A program made the position numbers and the translations under genes. The notes below the pieces were generated by a model. It was given only the letters and a program-made list of their open reading frames with translations. It did not search any database and was not told the origin of the DNA. A stretch of DNA of 15,744 nucleotides from an uncultured Opitutia bacterium (lineage in GTDB: Bacteria > Verrucomicrobiota > Verrucomicrobiia > Opitutales > UBA953): contig CAIKRN010000155.1 of NCBI GenBank assembly GCA_903829855.1, positions 1 through 15,744 on the forward strand. The letters are read 5' to 3'. Below are positions 1 to 7,616 of this stretch, in pieces (within the stretch, counting starts at the first letter, position 1; each line of letters opens with the position of its first letter).

Positions 1-2
1 AG

Positions 3-2279
3 AAGCCTGCGGGTGTCATTGCGATGCTCGAAGATACCGATGGCGACGGCCAGATGGATAAGCGTACGGTCTTCGCCGATGGGCTGACTTTCCCCAATGG
101 CGTGCTTCCTTGGAAGGGCGGGATCATCGTGACCTGTGCCCCCGACATTATTTACCTGAAAGACAATAAAGGCACGGGCGTCGCCGATGAACGCCGTGTC
201 CTGCTGACGGGTTTCGCCACCACGGGGAGCACGCAGTTGCGCGTGAATGCTCCCACGATCGGACCCGATGGTTGGATCTACCTCGCCGCCGGCCTCAGCG
301 GCGGGACGATTACTTGCCCGGAACATCCTGAGCGGCCTCCCTTTAAGATGACTTCGGACGTACGCTTCCATCCAGAGACGCTTGAGGTGCAAGCGGTCGA
401 TGGTCGCTCGCAATATGGCATGAGCTTCGATCGCGACGGCAACCGTTTCATCTGCATGAACCGGCTGCCCGTACAGCACGTTGTATTCCAGTCTCAATGG
501 TTGAAGCGTAATCCACGCCTGCCGTTCAGCGAGACCGTCGAAGATTGTAACGAACGTAACGCCTTCAACGGCATCAACGGAGGCCATGACGGCGTCCGGC
601 TCTTCCCGATTAGTTCAAATATCACCACGGCCGACGGCCATGCGGGCTCTTTTAGCGCTGCCTGCGCGGTTCATGTGTGGTTCGGGGGTGGATTGACTCC
701 TGAATGTCAAGATGCGGTGTTCTCCTGCGACCCAACGGGGAACCTCATTCACTCCGATCGCTTGACGCCGAAGGGGGCGACCTTTGTCGCGACGCCGCTA
801 TTTAAGAATCGGGAACTACTCGCTTCACGTGATGATTGGTTTCGTCCGGTCTTTCTGATGCACGGGCCAGATGGGGCTCTCTACGTGGCCGACATGTATC
901 GTAAGGTCATTGAGCATCCCGACTACCTACCCGAAGAAGTACGTAAGCATGCTGACTTCGATACCGGCAAGAACTCCGGGCGCATCTGGCGGGTCCGTGC
1001 GACTAAGCCAAGTCCGACGACTTTGGTCGGCGTGGATTTCACGGAACGCCGGCGCTTCCTGTCGGTGATTGCGAGCGGAGATGATTCGTCGCCGGCAGCC
1101 ACGCGTAAACTGGCTGGGGTCGCCGTTCACGAAGCTGATGATAAATGGATGCGGAATGCCGTGCTGAGTGGCGTCAGTGGCCGCGAAAAAGCTTTCCTGG
1201 CTGAGGTGCTCACAGCGCATCCTGCAGATTCGAAGGTCAGTGCAGGTTTGGCGGAAGTCTTTGGGTATGTGGGCACGACGTTTACCAAGCCAGTGGATCT
1301 TGAGGATGCGAGCAGTGCGCCCGAAGCCGTGAGGCTCGCCTTGCTTTCTGGTTATCTCTCCGCACCCGGGCGCAAGCCTGCGGGCCTGCCTAAGGCATTT
1401 CAGTCGCTATTGGACGCATCTCCGACGGTCGCTTTGGATCAAACTTACGACACCGAGGAAAGGGCGGTCGCAGTTCGGTTAATGGCTCGTCTGCCGTGGG
1501 ATCGCTCTGGTGAGTCTTTGCTCAAACTCGCCTTGGATGAATCATCGCCTCCGCTTGCGGCTGCGGCGCTCAAGGCCGTGGTGGCTTATCCTAAAGAGGA
1601 AGTCTCGATCGCCTTGCTCGCTGGTTGGTCTCGTTATACGCCCGCCCGCCGCGATGCCGTTCTCGGGGCCTTACTAGGAGCACCGTTTCATTTAAAAGGT
1701 GTGCTCACCGCCGTCGAAATGAAGCGTCTGCCAGCGAATGCGTTCACCGGCGTACGCCGTCGGCAGGTGCTCGCCGCCAAGGATCCAATCATCAAGGCCA
1801 TGGCGGAGCGTCTGCTGACCGTCTCGGCGCGTCCAGAGGCTTTGGCCGAAGCCAGCAAGGCTTTGGCGCTCACGCCGGTCCCCGCGAACGGACGTATCGT
1901 CTTCAACTCTATCTGCGCGACCTGCCACCGCCTAGATCAGGAAGGCCACGCCGTCGGACCTGACCTCTTCGACATCCGTCGTCAGACTAAGGAGAACATT
2001 CTGTTCCATATCGTGAATCCTGACGCCGAAATTGCCCCGGCGTTCACGGCCTACCTCGCCGAGGCCAAGGACGGACGCGTCCTCAGCGGTATCCTGATCG
2101 GGGATACACCTACCTCCATTACCCTCCGCGGCCCCCTGGCTACCGAGGTCACCATCCTGCGCGCCGACCTCGCGAAACTCGAAGCTCTACCCAATTCCTT
2201 GATGCCCACCGGACTTGAAGCCAGCCTTACCAAGCAGCAAATCGCTGACCTGTTGGCTTACCTCAAAGGGGAGAAGTGA
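3..2279 (+). CDS. PVC-type cytochrome c / membrane-bound dehydrogenase-like protein (5' partial)
   Basis: The reading frame is open to the left edge (K-P-A-G-V-I-A before the first Met at 24), so the true start lies outside the window and only the last ~758 residues are visible. About residues 1-330 (from the Met at 24) look like the beta-propeller of the Verrucomicrobia/Planctomycetes 'Piru_Ver' family, with DTDGDG, FPNGV and GPDGALYVADMYRKVIEHP motifs. About 340-610 is an Ala/Leu-rich helical stretch resembling HEAT repeats. The C-terminus is a class I cytochrome c with heme motif CATCH at 1914-1928, a following GPDL, and a late Met in LMPTG that could be the distal heme ligand. The family is thought to be an exported redox enzyme acting on carbohydrates or similar compounds, but its substrate is unknown. 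The Gfo/Idh oxidoreductase just downstream fits carbohydrate oxidation. Family assignment is strong; the function is inference. Confidence 0.9.
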   Translation, partial: KPAGVIAMLEDTDGDGQMDKRTVFADGLTFPNGVLPWKGGIIVTCAPDIIYLKDNKGTGVADERRVLLTGFATTGSTQLRVNAPTIGPDGWIYLAAGLSGGTITCPEHPERPPFKMTSDVRFHPETLEVQAVDGRSQYGMSFDRDGNRFICMNRLPVQHVVFQSQWLKRNPRLPFSETVEDCNERNAFNGINGGHDGVRLFPISSNITTADGHAGSFSAACAVHVWFGGGLTPECQDAVFSCDPTGNLIHSDRLTPKGATFVATPLFKNRELLASRDDWFRPVFLMHGPDGALYVADMYRKVIEHPDYLPEEVRKHADFDTGKNSGRIWRVRATKPSPTTLVGVDFTERRRFLSVIASGDDSSPAATRKLAGVAVHEADDKWMRNAVLSGVSGREKAFLAEVLTAHPADSKVSAGLAEVFGYVGTTFTKPVDLEDASSAPEAVRLALLSGYLSAPGRKPAGLPKAFQSLLDASPTVALDQTYDTEERAVAVRLMARLPWDRSGESLLKLALDESSPPLAAAALKAVVAYPKEEVSIALLAGWSRYTPARRDAVLGALLGAPFHLKGVLTAVEMKRLPANAFTGVRRRQVLAAKDPIIKAMAERLLTVSARPEALAEASKALALTPVPANGRIVFNSICATCHRLDQEGHAVGPDLFDIRRQTKENILFHIVNPDAEIAPAFTAYLAEAKDGRVLSGILIGDTPTSITLRGPLATEVTILRADLAKLEALPNSLMPTGLEASLTKQQIADLLAYLKGEK

Positions 2280-2281
2280 CC

Positions 2282-2758
2282 ATGAGCATCTCCGCCAAAG
2301 ATATCACTAAGTTGGAGCAAGTCATGAAGGCGGAGGGCCCGGCTCATTATCGGAACAGGTATGTGCCGGGAGCCGAGCATGTCGGCATCTACCGGATCTT
2401 CATGATCTGGCCGGATAAGCTGAAGGAGGTCGAAGAGGTTGATGGCGAATGGCGCGAGAGCGCGATCACTTTCCTGGAGGTGAATCCTCGATACTTTCGC
2501 TCAGGGTACGATAAGGCCCAATTGCTGCGTCGACTGAAACGAGCCGACCTAAGTGCTAAGCATAAGCAGCGTCTTCGCACAGTGTTGCTCGAAGTCATCG
2601 GTAAGGCGTCGGGCGTCGAGTTCAGGCAGTATTGCCAGCTGGCTGCCAAGTTGGCGTCCGGGGAGTTGGCGTCTGCCCTTTCCAAGCTCTTGAAATCTGA
2701 GGATGACGGCGTTCGTCGGCGGGCTGCATGGATGCTGGAGCATGTCGAGGAGGTCTAG
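2282..2758 (+). CDS. Small hypothetical protein with HEAT-like C-terminus, coupled to upstream cytochrome gene
   Basis: This 158-residue protein is not recognised. The ATG at 2282 is chosen because a purine-rich GGGGAG (about 2268-2273) lies about 8 bases upstream, inside the end of the cytochrome gene. An in-frame GTG at 2276 overlapping the upstream stop is possible but too close to that site. The protein has no signal peptide or membrane segment. It is charged, with an N-terminal region rich in aromatic residues (HYRNRY, GIYRIFMIWP) and a helical C-terminal half ending in SALSKLLKSEDDGVRRRAAW, which resembles a single HEAT repeat. The start codon only 2 bp after the upstream stop implies co-transcription and translational coupling with the PVC-type cytochrome. 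A cytoplasmic accessory role is possible but unsupported. It is the only gene in the window with a clear, well-spaced Shine-Dalgarno sequence. Confidence 0.75.
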   Translation: MSISAKDITKLEQVMKAEGPAHYRNRYVPGAEHVGIYRIFMIWPDKLKEVEEVDGEWRESAITFLEVNPRYFRSGYDKAQLLRRLKRADLSAKHKQRLRTVLLEVIGKASGVEFRQYCQLAAKLASGELASALSKLLKSEDDGVRRRAAWMLEHVEEV

Positions 2759-2796
2759 GTTGTACCGAATAGGGTGACTAAGCGTAAGGCAGGCTA

Positions 2797-2822
2797 GGGC
2801 AGCACGCGGTGCTGCCCCTACC
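2797..2822 (-). repeat. REP-like hairpin element, copy 1
   Basis: Read on the minus strand this is GGTAG followed by stem GGGCAGCAC, loop CGC, and stem GTGCTGCCC: a perfect 9-bp hairpin. It matches the copies at 3991 and 4057 except for one compensated stem pair (A-T replaced by G-C) and one loop base. The compensatory change argues that the folded form is under selection or is copied as a unit. A GTAG tetranucleotide 5' of a hairpin is the hallmark of REP elements moved by RAYT (TnpA-REP) transposases. It lies between the stop of the small protein at 2758 and the oxidoreductase start at 2869. Confidence 0.75.
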
Positions 2823-2868
2823 TTGCGCTTGCGGGGCGGGCAGGGAGGAGTAGAAAAGCCATACCCCC

Positions 2869-3966
2869 ATGAGCCCTACTCGTCGTTCCTTCCTCGGTAC
2901 CATTGGCGGCTTAGCCGCTGGTTACGCCCTCGCCCCGGCACTACGCGCAGCGGAGGCCAGCGGTAAACCCCTCGGCTTGGCACTGTGCGGGCTGGGAGGT
3001 TACTCCAACGGTGAACTCGCTCCCGCCCTACTGGAGACTAAGAACGTCAAACTCGTCGCCGCGATCACGGGCACGCATGCCAAAGGCGTAAAGTTGGCGA
3101 AGCTCCATGGCTTCGATGAAGCTAATATCTATGCTTATGACCAGTGGGACAAGGTCGCCGCCAATCCAGCGATTGATATTGTCTACGTGGTGACGCCTCC
3201 TGGCATCCACGCTCAAAATGTCATCGCGGCCTTCGGCGCGGGTAAACATGTCATTTGCGAGAAGCCGATGGCCACTTCGGTCGACGATTGCGATGCGATG
3301 ATTGCCGCGGGCAAAAAGGCCGGCAAGCGCCTAGCGATCGGCTATCGCCTTCACTACGATCCTTACCACCAGGAGCTCGTTCGTCTGGCTAAATCCCAGG
3401 AGTTCGGTCCGTTCATGAAGATGACGAGTGCGAACGGTTTCACTTTAGGACGTAAAGTTTGGCGGATTGAAAAGAAACTCGCCGGTGGCGGAGCCCTCAT
3501 GGATATGGGCATCTACTCGATTCACGGTTGTTGCATGGCGGCCGATGCCAACCCCGTGGCCGTCACCGCCAAGGAACTCCCCAAGACGCGTCCGGAATTC
3601 TTCACCGAGGTGGAAGAGTCCATGGAAATCAAACTCGAGTTCGCCAACGGGGCGGTCGCCGACATCTGGACGGGCTATAACGCCAACCGTTCTGAGTTCT
3701 ACGCCGAGGCCGCCAAGGGCTGGTACAAGGGCGTTAGCCCGGTCTTTAGCTACCGTAAGCTGAACATCTCTACCTCGGCCAAGGGCCGCCTCGACTACGG
3801 AGTCTTCCGTCAACAGCAGCGCCACATGGACGGCGTGGCCGCAGCCTTCCGCGATAATCAACCCCTCGTCGTCACGGGCGAACTCGGCCGACGCGACATG
3901 GTCATTATCGGCGGTATCTACGAATCGATCAAGACGGGCAAGAAGGTCGAGTTGAAGTACGCCTGA
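2869..3966 (+). CDS. Tat-exported Gfo/Idh/MocA-family oxidoreductase
   Basis: This is a 365-residue NAD(P)-dependent sugar or polyol oxidoreductase of the glucose-fructose oxidoreductase type. The N-terminus has a twin-arginine signal (TRRSFLG, residues 4-10) and a hydrophobic stretch ending ALRAAEA near residue 30, so it is probably exported folded with its cofactor. A Rossmann domain follows, with a GLGGYS turn at 41-46. The conserved EKP (131-133) contains the family's catalytic lysine, with GYRLHYDPYH at 158-167 and the C-terminal-domain signature GGGALMDMGIYSIH at 206-219. Length is normal for exported members. The start is set by the Tat motif. A GGAGGAG (about 2844-2850) lies some 18 bases upstream of the ATG, too far for normal use, and the bases next to the ATG are C-rich. 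The neighbouring PVC-type cytochrome suggests a shared role in oxidising carbohydrates in the periplasm; the substrate cannot be told. Confidence 0.92.
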   Translation: MSPTRRSFLGTIGGLAAGYALAPALRAAEASGKPLGLALCGLGGYSNGELAPALLETKNVKLVAAITGTHAKGVKLAKLHGFDEANIYAYDQWDKVAANPAIDIVYVVTPPGIHAQNVIAAFGAGKHVICEKPMATSVDDCDAMIAAGKKAGKRLAIGYRLHYDPYHQELVRLAKSQEFGPFMKMTSANGFTLGRKVWRIEKKLAGGGALMDMGIYSIHGCCMAADANPVAVTAKELPKTRPEFFTEVEESMEIKLEFANGAVADIWTGYNANRSEFYAEAAKGWYKGVSPVFSYRKLNISTSAKGRLDYGVFRQQQRHMDGVAAAFRDNQPLVVTGELGRRDMVIIGGIYESIKTGKKVELKYA

Positions 3967-3990
3967 TTAAAGGTAGCGCCGAGGGCTTGA

Positions 3991-4016
3991 GGTAGGGACA
4001 GCACCACGTGCTGTCC
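3991..4016 (+). repeat. REP-like hairpin element, copy 2 (left half of an inverted pair)
   Basis: GGTAG is followed by stem GGACAGCAC, loop CAC, and stem GTGCTGTCC, a perfect 9-bp hairpin. The exact reverse complement of all 26 bases is found at 4057-4082, separated by 40 bp. It lies 24 bp after the stop of the Gfo/Idh gene. The GTAG-plus-hairpin layout fits REP elements. It could also weakly terminate or stabilise the 3' end of the upstream transcript. Confidence 0.85.
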
Positions 4017-4056
4017 TAATACCCTCTATGTCGTGACGCATTCCCGAAACGAACAA

Positions 4057-4082
4057 GGACAGCACGTGGTGCTGTCCCTACC
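4057..4082 (-). repeat. REP-like hairpin element, copy 3 (right half of an inverted pair)
   Basis: On the minus strand this is identical over 26 bases to copy 2: GGTAG, stem GGACAGCAC, loop CAC, stem GTGCTGTCC. Its GTAG end directly abuts the stop codon of azoR (TAA at 4083-4085 on the minus strand). Copies 2 and 3 face each other between convergent genes, the arrangement called a REPIN or BIME in other bacteria. Confidence 0.85.
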
Positions 4083-4688
4083 TTACCAACTCTTGGCCAA
4101 CTCAATGAGCTTCGCCGAGGCTACGGTGATGGCCTCGGCTCTTTCTTTGTCGCCGCTGTTCACGCCCTCAGCGTGTACGAAGGTGATATCGGTGATGCCG
4201 ATAAAGCCGAGGATCTTGCGAAGATAAGGCTCTTGGAAGTCGTAATCCGTACCGGCGACAAAGCCGCCGCGGGAAGTGACGATGAGCGCTTTCTTGCCCT
4301 TCGCGAGCGGGACGACCCCGTCTTCGGTCAGTTTAAACGTCATATCTGTCCGGACGATTTGATCGATCCAAGCCTTGAGCGAGGCCGAGACGGTGAAGTT
4401 ATGCATCGGCGAGGCGATGACGAGGGTGTCGCAGGCCAGGAGCTCAGCGGTCAGCTCATCTGAATGATGGAGGATGCCTTTCATGGCTGGATCGTCATGG
4501 TCAGCGGCGGCGTAAGCAGCGCCCACCCAGGCGTCGGAAATAAAGGCGGGCGGGTGGTGCCCGACGTCTCGGTGAATGACATGCAGGCCAGGATGTTTCT
4601 CTCGCATTGCCCCGATGAAAGTTGCGGAAAGTTTACGCGTGACGGACCGCACCGTGCGAGGGGAGGCGTCAATATGGAGTAACTTCAT
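4083..4688 (-). CDS. azoR: FMN-dependent NADH:quinone / azo reductase
   Basis: This 201-residue cytosolic flavodoxin-fold enzyme reduces quinones by two electrons and azo bonds using NADH and FMN. The N-terminal HIDASPR (residues 5-11) is the family phosphate-binding loop. SPMHNF at 93-98 matches the [A/S]PMYNF flavin-binding motif with His in place of Tyr, and SRGG at 139-142 is the second FMN-contacting loop. The length equals typical AzoR proteins, so it looks intact. It stands alone: convergent with the Gfo/Idh gene, and separated from the sulfate operon upstream by the terminator at 4753-4791, so it should have its own promoter. A TTGACT (4718-4723, minus) with a weak TAGCGT 16 bp further on is a possible one and would give a very short leader. 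No Shine-Dalgarno sequence precedes the ATG. A likely role is protection against quinone or electrophile stress. Confidence 0.92.
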   Translation of the reverse strand: MKLLHIDASPRTVRSVTRKLSATFIGAMREKHPGLHVIHRDVGHHPPAFISDAWVGAAYAAADHDDPAMKGILHHSDELTAELLACDTLVIASPMHNFTVSASLKAWIDQIVRTDMTFKLTEDGVVPLAKGKKALIVTSRGGFVAGTDYDFQEPYLRKILGFIGITDITFVHAEGVNSGDKERAEAITVASAKLIELAKSW

Positions 4689-4752
4689 TGCTGGGACGCT
4701 ATCTGGCTGCGTGGGCTAGTCAATGGACCCCGACGCCTTTGAGGGGCCTGCC

Positions 4753-4791
4753 GTAACAAAAACACAGGGCTAGGACTAGTTTCCTAGCCCT
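4753..4791 (-). terminator. Rho-independent terminator of the sulfate assimilation operon
   Basis: On the minus strand a perfect 10-bp stem (AGGGCTAGGA / TCCTAGCCCT, 4766-4791) with a 6-base loop is followed by GTGTTTTTGTTAC. It lies 35 bp past the cysNC stop. A partly repeated CTAGCCCTAGCCCTGT on the upstream side offers an alternative 11-bp pairing with a larger loop. In the plus direction no T-run follows, so it works for the minus-strand operon only. Confidence 0.8.
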
Positions 4792-4826
4792 AGCCCTGTC
4801 TCTTGCCCTGTGTAGCTTCGGTTCGC

Positions 4827-6692
4827 TTAAACTTCCCAGTCTTCACACTTACCCTGCAGGACCTTATCAATAGCTCCGAGGACCAGATCGACGGCTTCTT
4901 CGGTCGAGGTCTTGTCAGTTTTGATATGCACCTCGGGGGATTCAGGTGCTTCGTAAGGTGAGGAGATACCCGTGAATTCAGCAATTTCACCCCGACGGGC
5001 CTTGGCGTAGAGCCCTTTGACGTCGCGGGATTCGCAAACATCGAGCGGAGCATCCACGAAGACTTCGATGAAAGCGTGGTTGGCCAAGGCAGCACGCGCT
5101 TTGGCGCGGTCGGCCGCCAGCGGGGCGATGAGGGTGACGAGGGTGATGTGACCCGTGCCGGCAAAGAGGCCGGCGACGGCGGAGGCCCGGCGGACGCTTT
5201 CGGAGCGATCCGCCGCCGAGAAGCCGAGGTCGCGATTCAGCGAAACACGCAAATCGTCGCCATCCACGCGGATGACATTGCGAGAGGCATCGAACAGGCG
5301 ACGTTCGACCGCTTCCGCGATGGTGGATTTGCCCGAGCCCGAAAGGCCGGTGAACCAAATCACGGCCGGTGGGTGCCCAGCTCGAGCATTGCGCTCGGTA
5401 GCGGTGACCTTGCCGGAAGGTGCGGATGATTGGGTGACGGCGTCGAGGATGATGCCGCCGCCATGGATGCGTCCGCCTTCTTCGAGGGCGAAGCGACCCG
5501 TAATTGGGCACTCGCTGTGCAGATCGAAGGCGATGTTGCGGGTGGCGCGGACGATGACTTCGCAGATGGAGTCGCGAGGGACGCTGGAGCCTTCTTTCGA
5601 TTCCAGGGTCGAGGCGTCGGTGATCTTTTCAATCTTCGCGATCACGGCTTCGACGTTCTGAGTTAGCAAGCGGAGCCGATACGATTTATTTGGGACGAGG
5701 GGCTCCTTGCCCAACCAGAAGATGCGAGCGCGGAATTCGCGGCCAACACGGGGCTGGTTGTTCGGATGCGCAGCCACTTGACCACGTTCGACGAAAATCT
5801 GCTCGGAGAGGGTGACGCTGGCGGAGCCGCCTGTGCCGACCACCGAACGGGATTCAGGCCCTGGCCAATCTTCAAACGTGCGAACGGTGCTGCGACGTCC
5901 ACCTGGCTGGAAGATGAGCTCGTCGCCCGGACGGATAGCGCCCGCTTCGACGCGACCAGCGATAATGCGGCGATGGTCGAAACGGTAGATGTCGGAGACC
6001 GGCAGGCGCAGGGGCAAGCCCGTGAGGTCATCCTCGTGGGCGAAGTTATCGAGGGCTTCCGTGACCGTCGGGCCTTTCCACCAAGGCATCTTGGCTGCGC
6101 GCTCGACGACGTTTTCGCCATGCTTGGCGGCAATCGGAATAAAGTGAACGGCGTTAAGGCCTAGGGTCTTCAGGAAGGCTGAGTATTCGACGACAATTTT
6201 CTGGTAGGTGGATTCCGAGTGATCGACGAGGTCCATCTTGTTCACCAGAACGACGAGCTGCTTTACGCCCAGGAGGGAGAGTAAGAACGCGTGGCGACGG
6301 GACTGGTCCATGACGCCTTCTTTAGCGTCGATGAGTAAAAGGGCAGCGGAGGCGCTGGCGGCACCGGTCACCATGTTCTTGAGGAACTCCTTGTGGCCCG
6401 GGGCGTCGATGATTGCGTAAGCCCGCTTCTTGGTACGGAAGAAGATACGCGTCGTGTCGATTGTGATGTTCTGCTCCTGCTCTTCAATGAGGGCATCAAG
6501 CAGGAAGGCGTACTCAAATTCCATGCCTTCGATGGCACAGTTCTTACGGACCTGCTCAATCTTGCCGTTGGGCAGGGAGTCAGTGTCATTGAGGAGACGG
6601 CCGACGAAGGTGGATTTACCGTGGTCGACGTGACCGACGACGACGACGTGCATCTTGCGATGGTCTTCGACGGAGGGAAGGGAGGTGCTCAC
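4827..6692 (-). CDS. cysNC: Bifunctional sulfate adenylyltransferase subunit 1 / adenylylsulfate kinase
   Basis: This 621-residue fusion has two parts. CysN (about 1-425) is the GTPase subunit that drives CysD's ATP sulfurylase reaction; G1 motif GHVDHGKST is at 20-28, DAPGH at 96-100, NKMD at 151-154, followed by elongation-factor-like beta-barrel domains. CysC (about 440-621) is APS kinase, which makes PAPS; Walker A GLSGSGKST is at 449-457, DGDDLR at 477-482, and VKGLYAKARRGEI plus FTGISSPYEAP follow. The family's RxENxRR reads RSESVRR (Asn to Ser), while the other APS kinase motifs are intact. The start is the GTG at 6692. A Met at residue 14 just before the GTPase domain is an alternative. 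No Shine-Dalgarno sequence precedes the GTG, only TTTTCCTCC. It follows cysD by 44 bp and is the last gene of the operon. Confidence 0.96.
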   Translation of the reverse strand: MSTSLPSVEDHRKMHVVVVGHVDHGKSTFVGRLLNDTDSLPNGKIEQVRKNCAIEGMEFEYAFLLDALIEEQEQNITIDTTRIFFRTKKRAYAIIDAPGHKEFLKNMVTGAASASAALLLIDAKEGVMDQSRRHAFLLSLLGVKQLVVLVNKMDLVDHSESTYQKIVVEYSAFLKTLGLNAVHFIPIAAKHGENVVERAAKMPWWKGPTVTEALDNFAHEDDLTGLPLRLPVSDIYRFDHRRIIAGRVEAGAIRPGDELIFQPGGRRSTVRTFEDWPGPESRSVVGTGGSASVTLSEQIFVERGQVAAHPNNQPRVGREFRARIFWLGKEPLVPNKSYRLRLLTQNVEAVIAKIEKITDASTLESKEGSSVPRDSICEVIVRATRNIAFDLHSECPITGRFALEEGGRIHGGGIILDAVTQSSAPSGKVTATERNARAGHPPAVIWFTGLSGSGKSTIAEAVERRLFDASRNVIRVDGDDLRVSLNRDLGFSAADRSESVRRASAVAGLFAGTGHITLVTLIAPLAADRAKARAALANHAFIEVFVDAPLDVCESRDVKGLYAKARRGEIAEFTGISSPYEAPESPEVHIKTDKTSTEEAVDLVLGAIDKVLQGKCEDWEV

Positions 6693-6736
6693 TTGGAGGA
6701 AAATAGGTTAGAGGGTGATTAGTTTGGGCAGACGGC

Positions 6737-7558
6737 TCACATGAAGCCCTTGGCGCGGAGTTCCTGCATCGAATTACGGCCGACGTGGTCCTGGGCTCGG
6801 CCGGCACGTTCGCTGGTCTTGGTGAGCTTCAGTTCTTCAATGACTTCATCGATATTGCTGGCCGGGCTATCGACCGGGTGCGTGATCGGGTGGCAACCGA
6901 GGGAACGGAAACGCTTGCCGTTACGAGCGAAGTAAAGGGTGGGGTTCGGAATGTTCTCGCGGCGGATGTACTCCCAGATGTCGAGTTCGGTCCATTCAAG
7001 GAGGGGCTGGACGCGGACGTGTCCGCCTTCGGGTGCGGTGCTGGCGAACTGGCCCCAGAATTCCGGCGGCTGATCCTTGTAATCCCAATTCCCTTCGGCG
7101 GAGCGAGGCGAGAACCAGCGCTCCTTGGCCCGGGTCGGGTCTTCGTCGCGGCGGATACCGGTGACGAGTGCATCCCATTTGAACTCATCGATCGCAGCCT
7201 TGAACGGGACGGTCTTGAGCTCGTGGGTAACGGTCACCGGGTCATGGGTCGAATAGCCGATACCGCGACGGATGGCGTCTTCATTGACGCGAACGATTAG
7301 GTCGATGCCATGGATGACCTTAGCCTTTTCACGGAACTCGTACATCTCCGGGAATTCATAGGTCGTATCGATGTGCAGGAGCGGGAAGGGAATCTTACCG
7401 CAAAATGCTTTACGGGCGAGCCAGATGAGGACGTTGGAGTCCTTGCCCATGGACCAGGGCATGCAGACCGAGCGGAAGTTCGCGAAGGCTTCGCGGAAGA
7501 CGTGAATGGACGTCTGTTCGAGGCGCGTGAGGTGGTCGTTTTGAGCGTTGCGGGACAT
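6737..7558 (-). CDS. cysD: Sulfate adenylyltransferase subunit 2 (ATP sulfurylase small subunit)
   Basis: This 273-residue PP-loop protein makes APS and pyrophosphate from ATP and sulfate, activated by GTP hydrolysis in its partner CysN, encoded next. The adenylation loop is SMGKDS (residues 36-41) in the CysD form of SGGKDS. HIDTTYEFPEMYEFRE at 62-77, TGIRRDEDPTRAKER, the GNWDYKD-to-FWGQF region and LGCHPITHPVDS are all typical CysD. It is somewhat shorter than the enterobacterial protein but complete. The ATG at 7558 precedes the conserved helix directly. The leader between cysH and cysD (7559-7616) has no Shine-Dalgarno sequence; on the coding strand it contains two CCTCC runs. The position between cysH and cysNC confirms an assimilatory operon. 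Confidence 0.96.
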   Translation of the reverse strand: MSRNAQNDHLTRLEQTSIHVFREAFANFRSVCMPWSMGKDSNVLIWLARKAFCGKIPFPLLHIDTTYEFPEMYEFREKAKVIHGIDLIVRVNEDAIRRGIGYSTHDPVTVTHELKTVPFKAAIDEFKWDALVTGIRRDEDPTRAKERWFSPRSAEGNWDYKDQPPEFWGQFASTAPEGGHVRVQPLLEWTELDIWEYIRRENIPNPTLYFARNGKRFRSLGCHPITHPVDSPASNIDEVIEELKLTKTSERAGRAQDHVGRNSMQELRAKGFM

Positions 7559-7616
7559 TGTGACTTAGAGGACAGGAGGTTTGAAAGGGAGGATCAGAGG
7601 GCTGGAAGTGTATGGG

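Noticed and set aside
2844..2850. GGAGGAG as Shine-Dalgarno sequence for the Gfo/Idh gene
   Set aside because: The distance to the ATG at 2869 is about 18 bases, too long for normal use, and no start codon fits closer with the Tat signal intact.
3445..3861. 138-codon open frame on the minus strand inside the Gfo/Idh gene
   Set aside because: It is a shadow frame; the plus strand encodes conserved Gfo/Idh motifs over the whole stretch.
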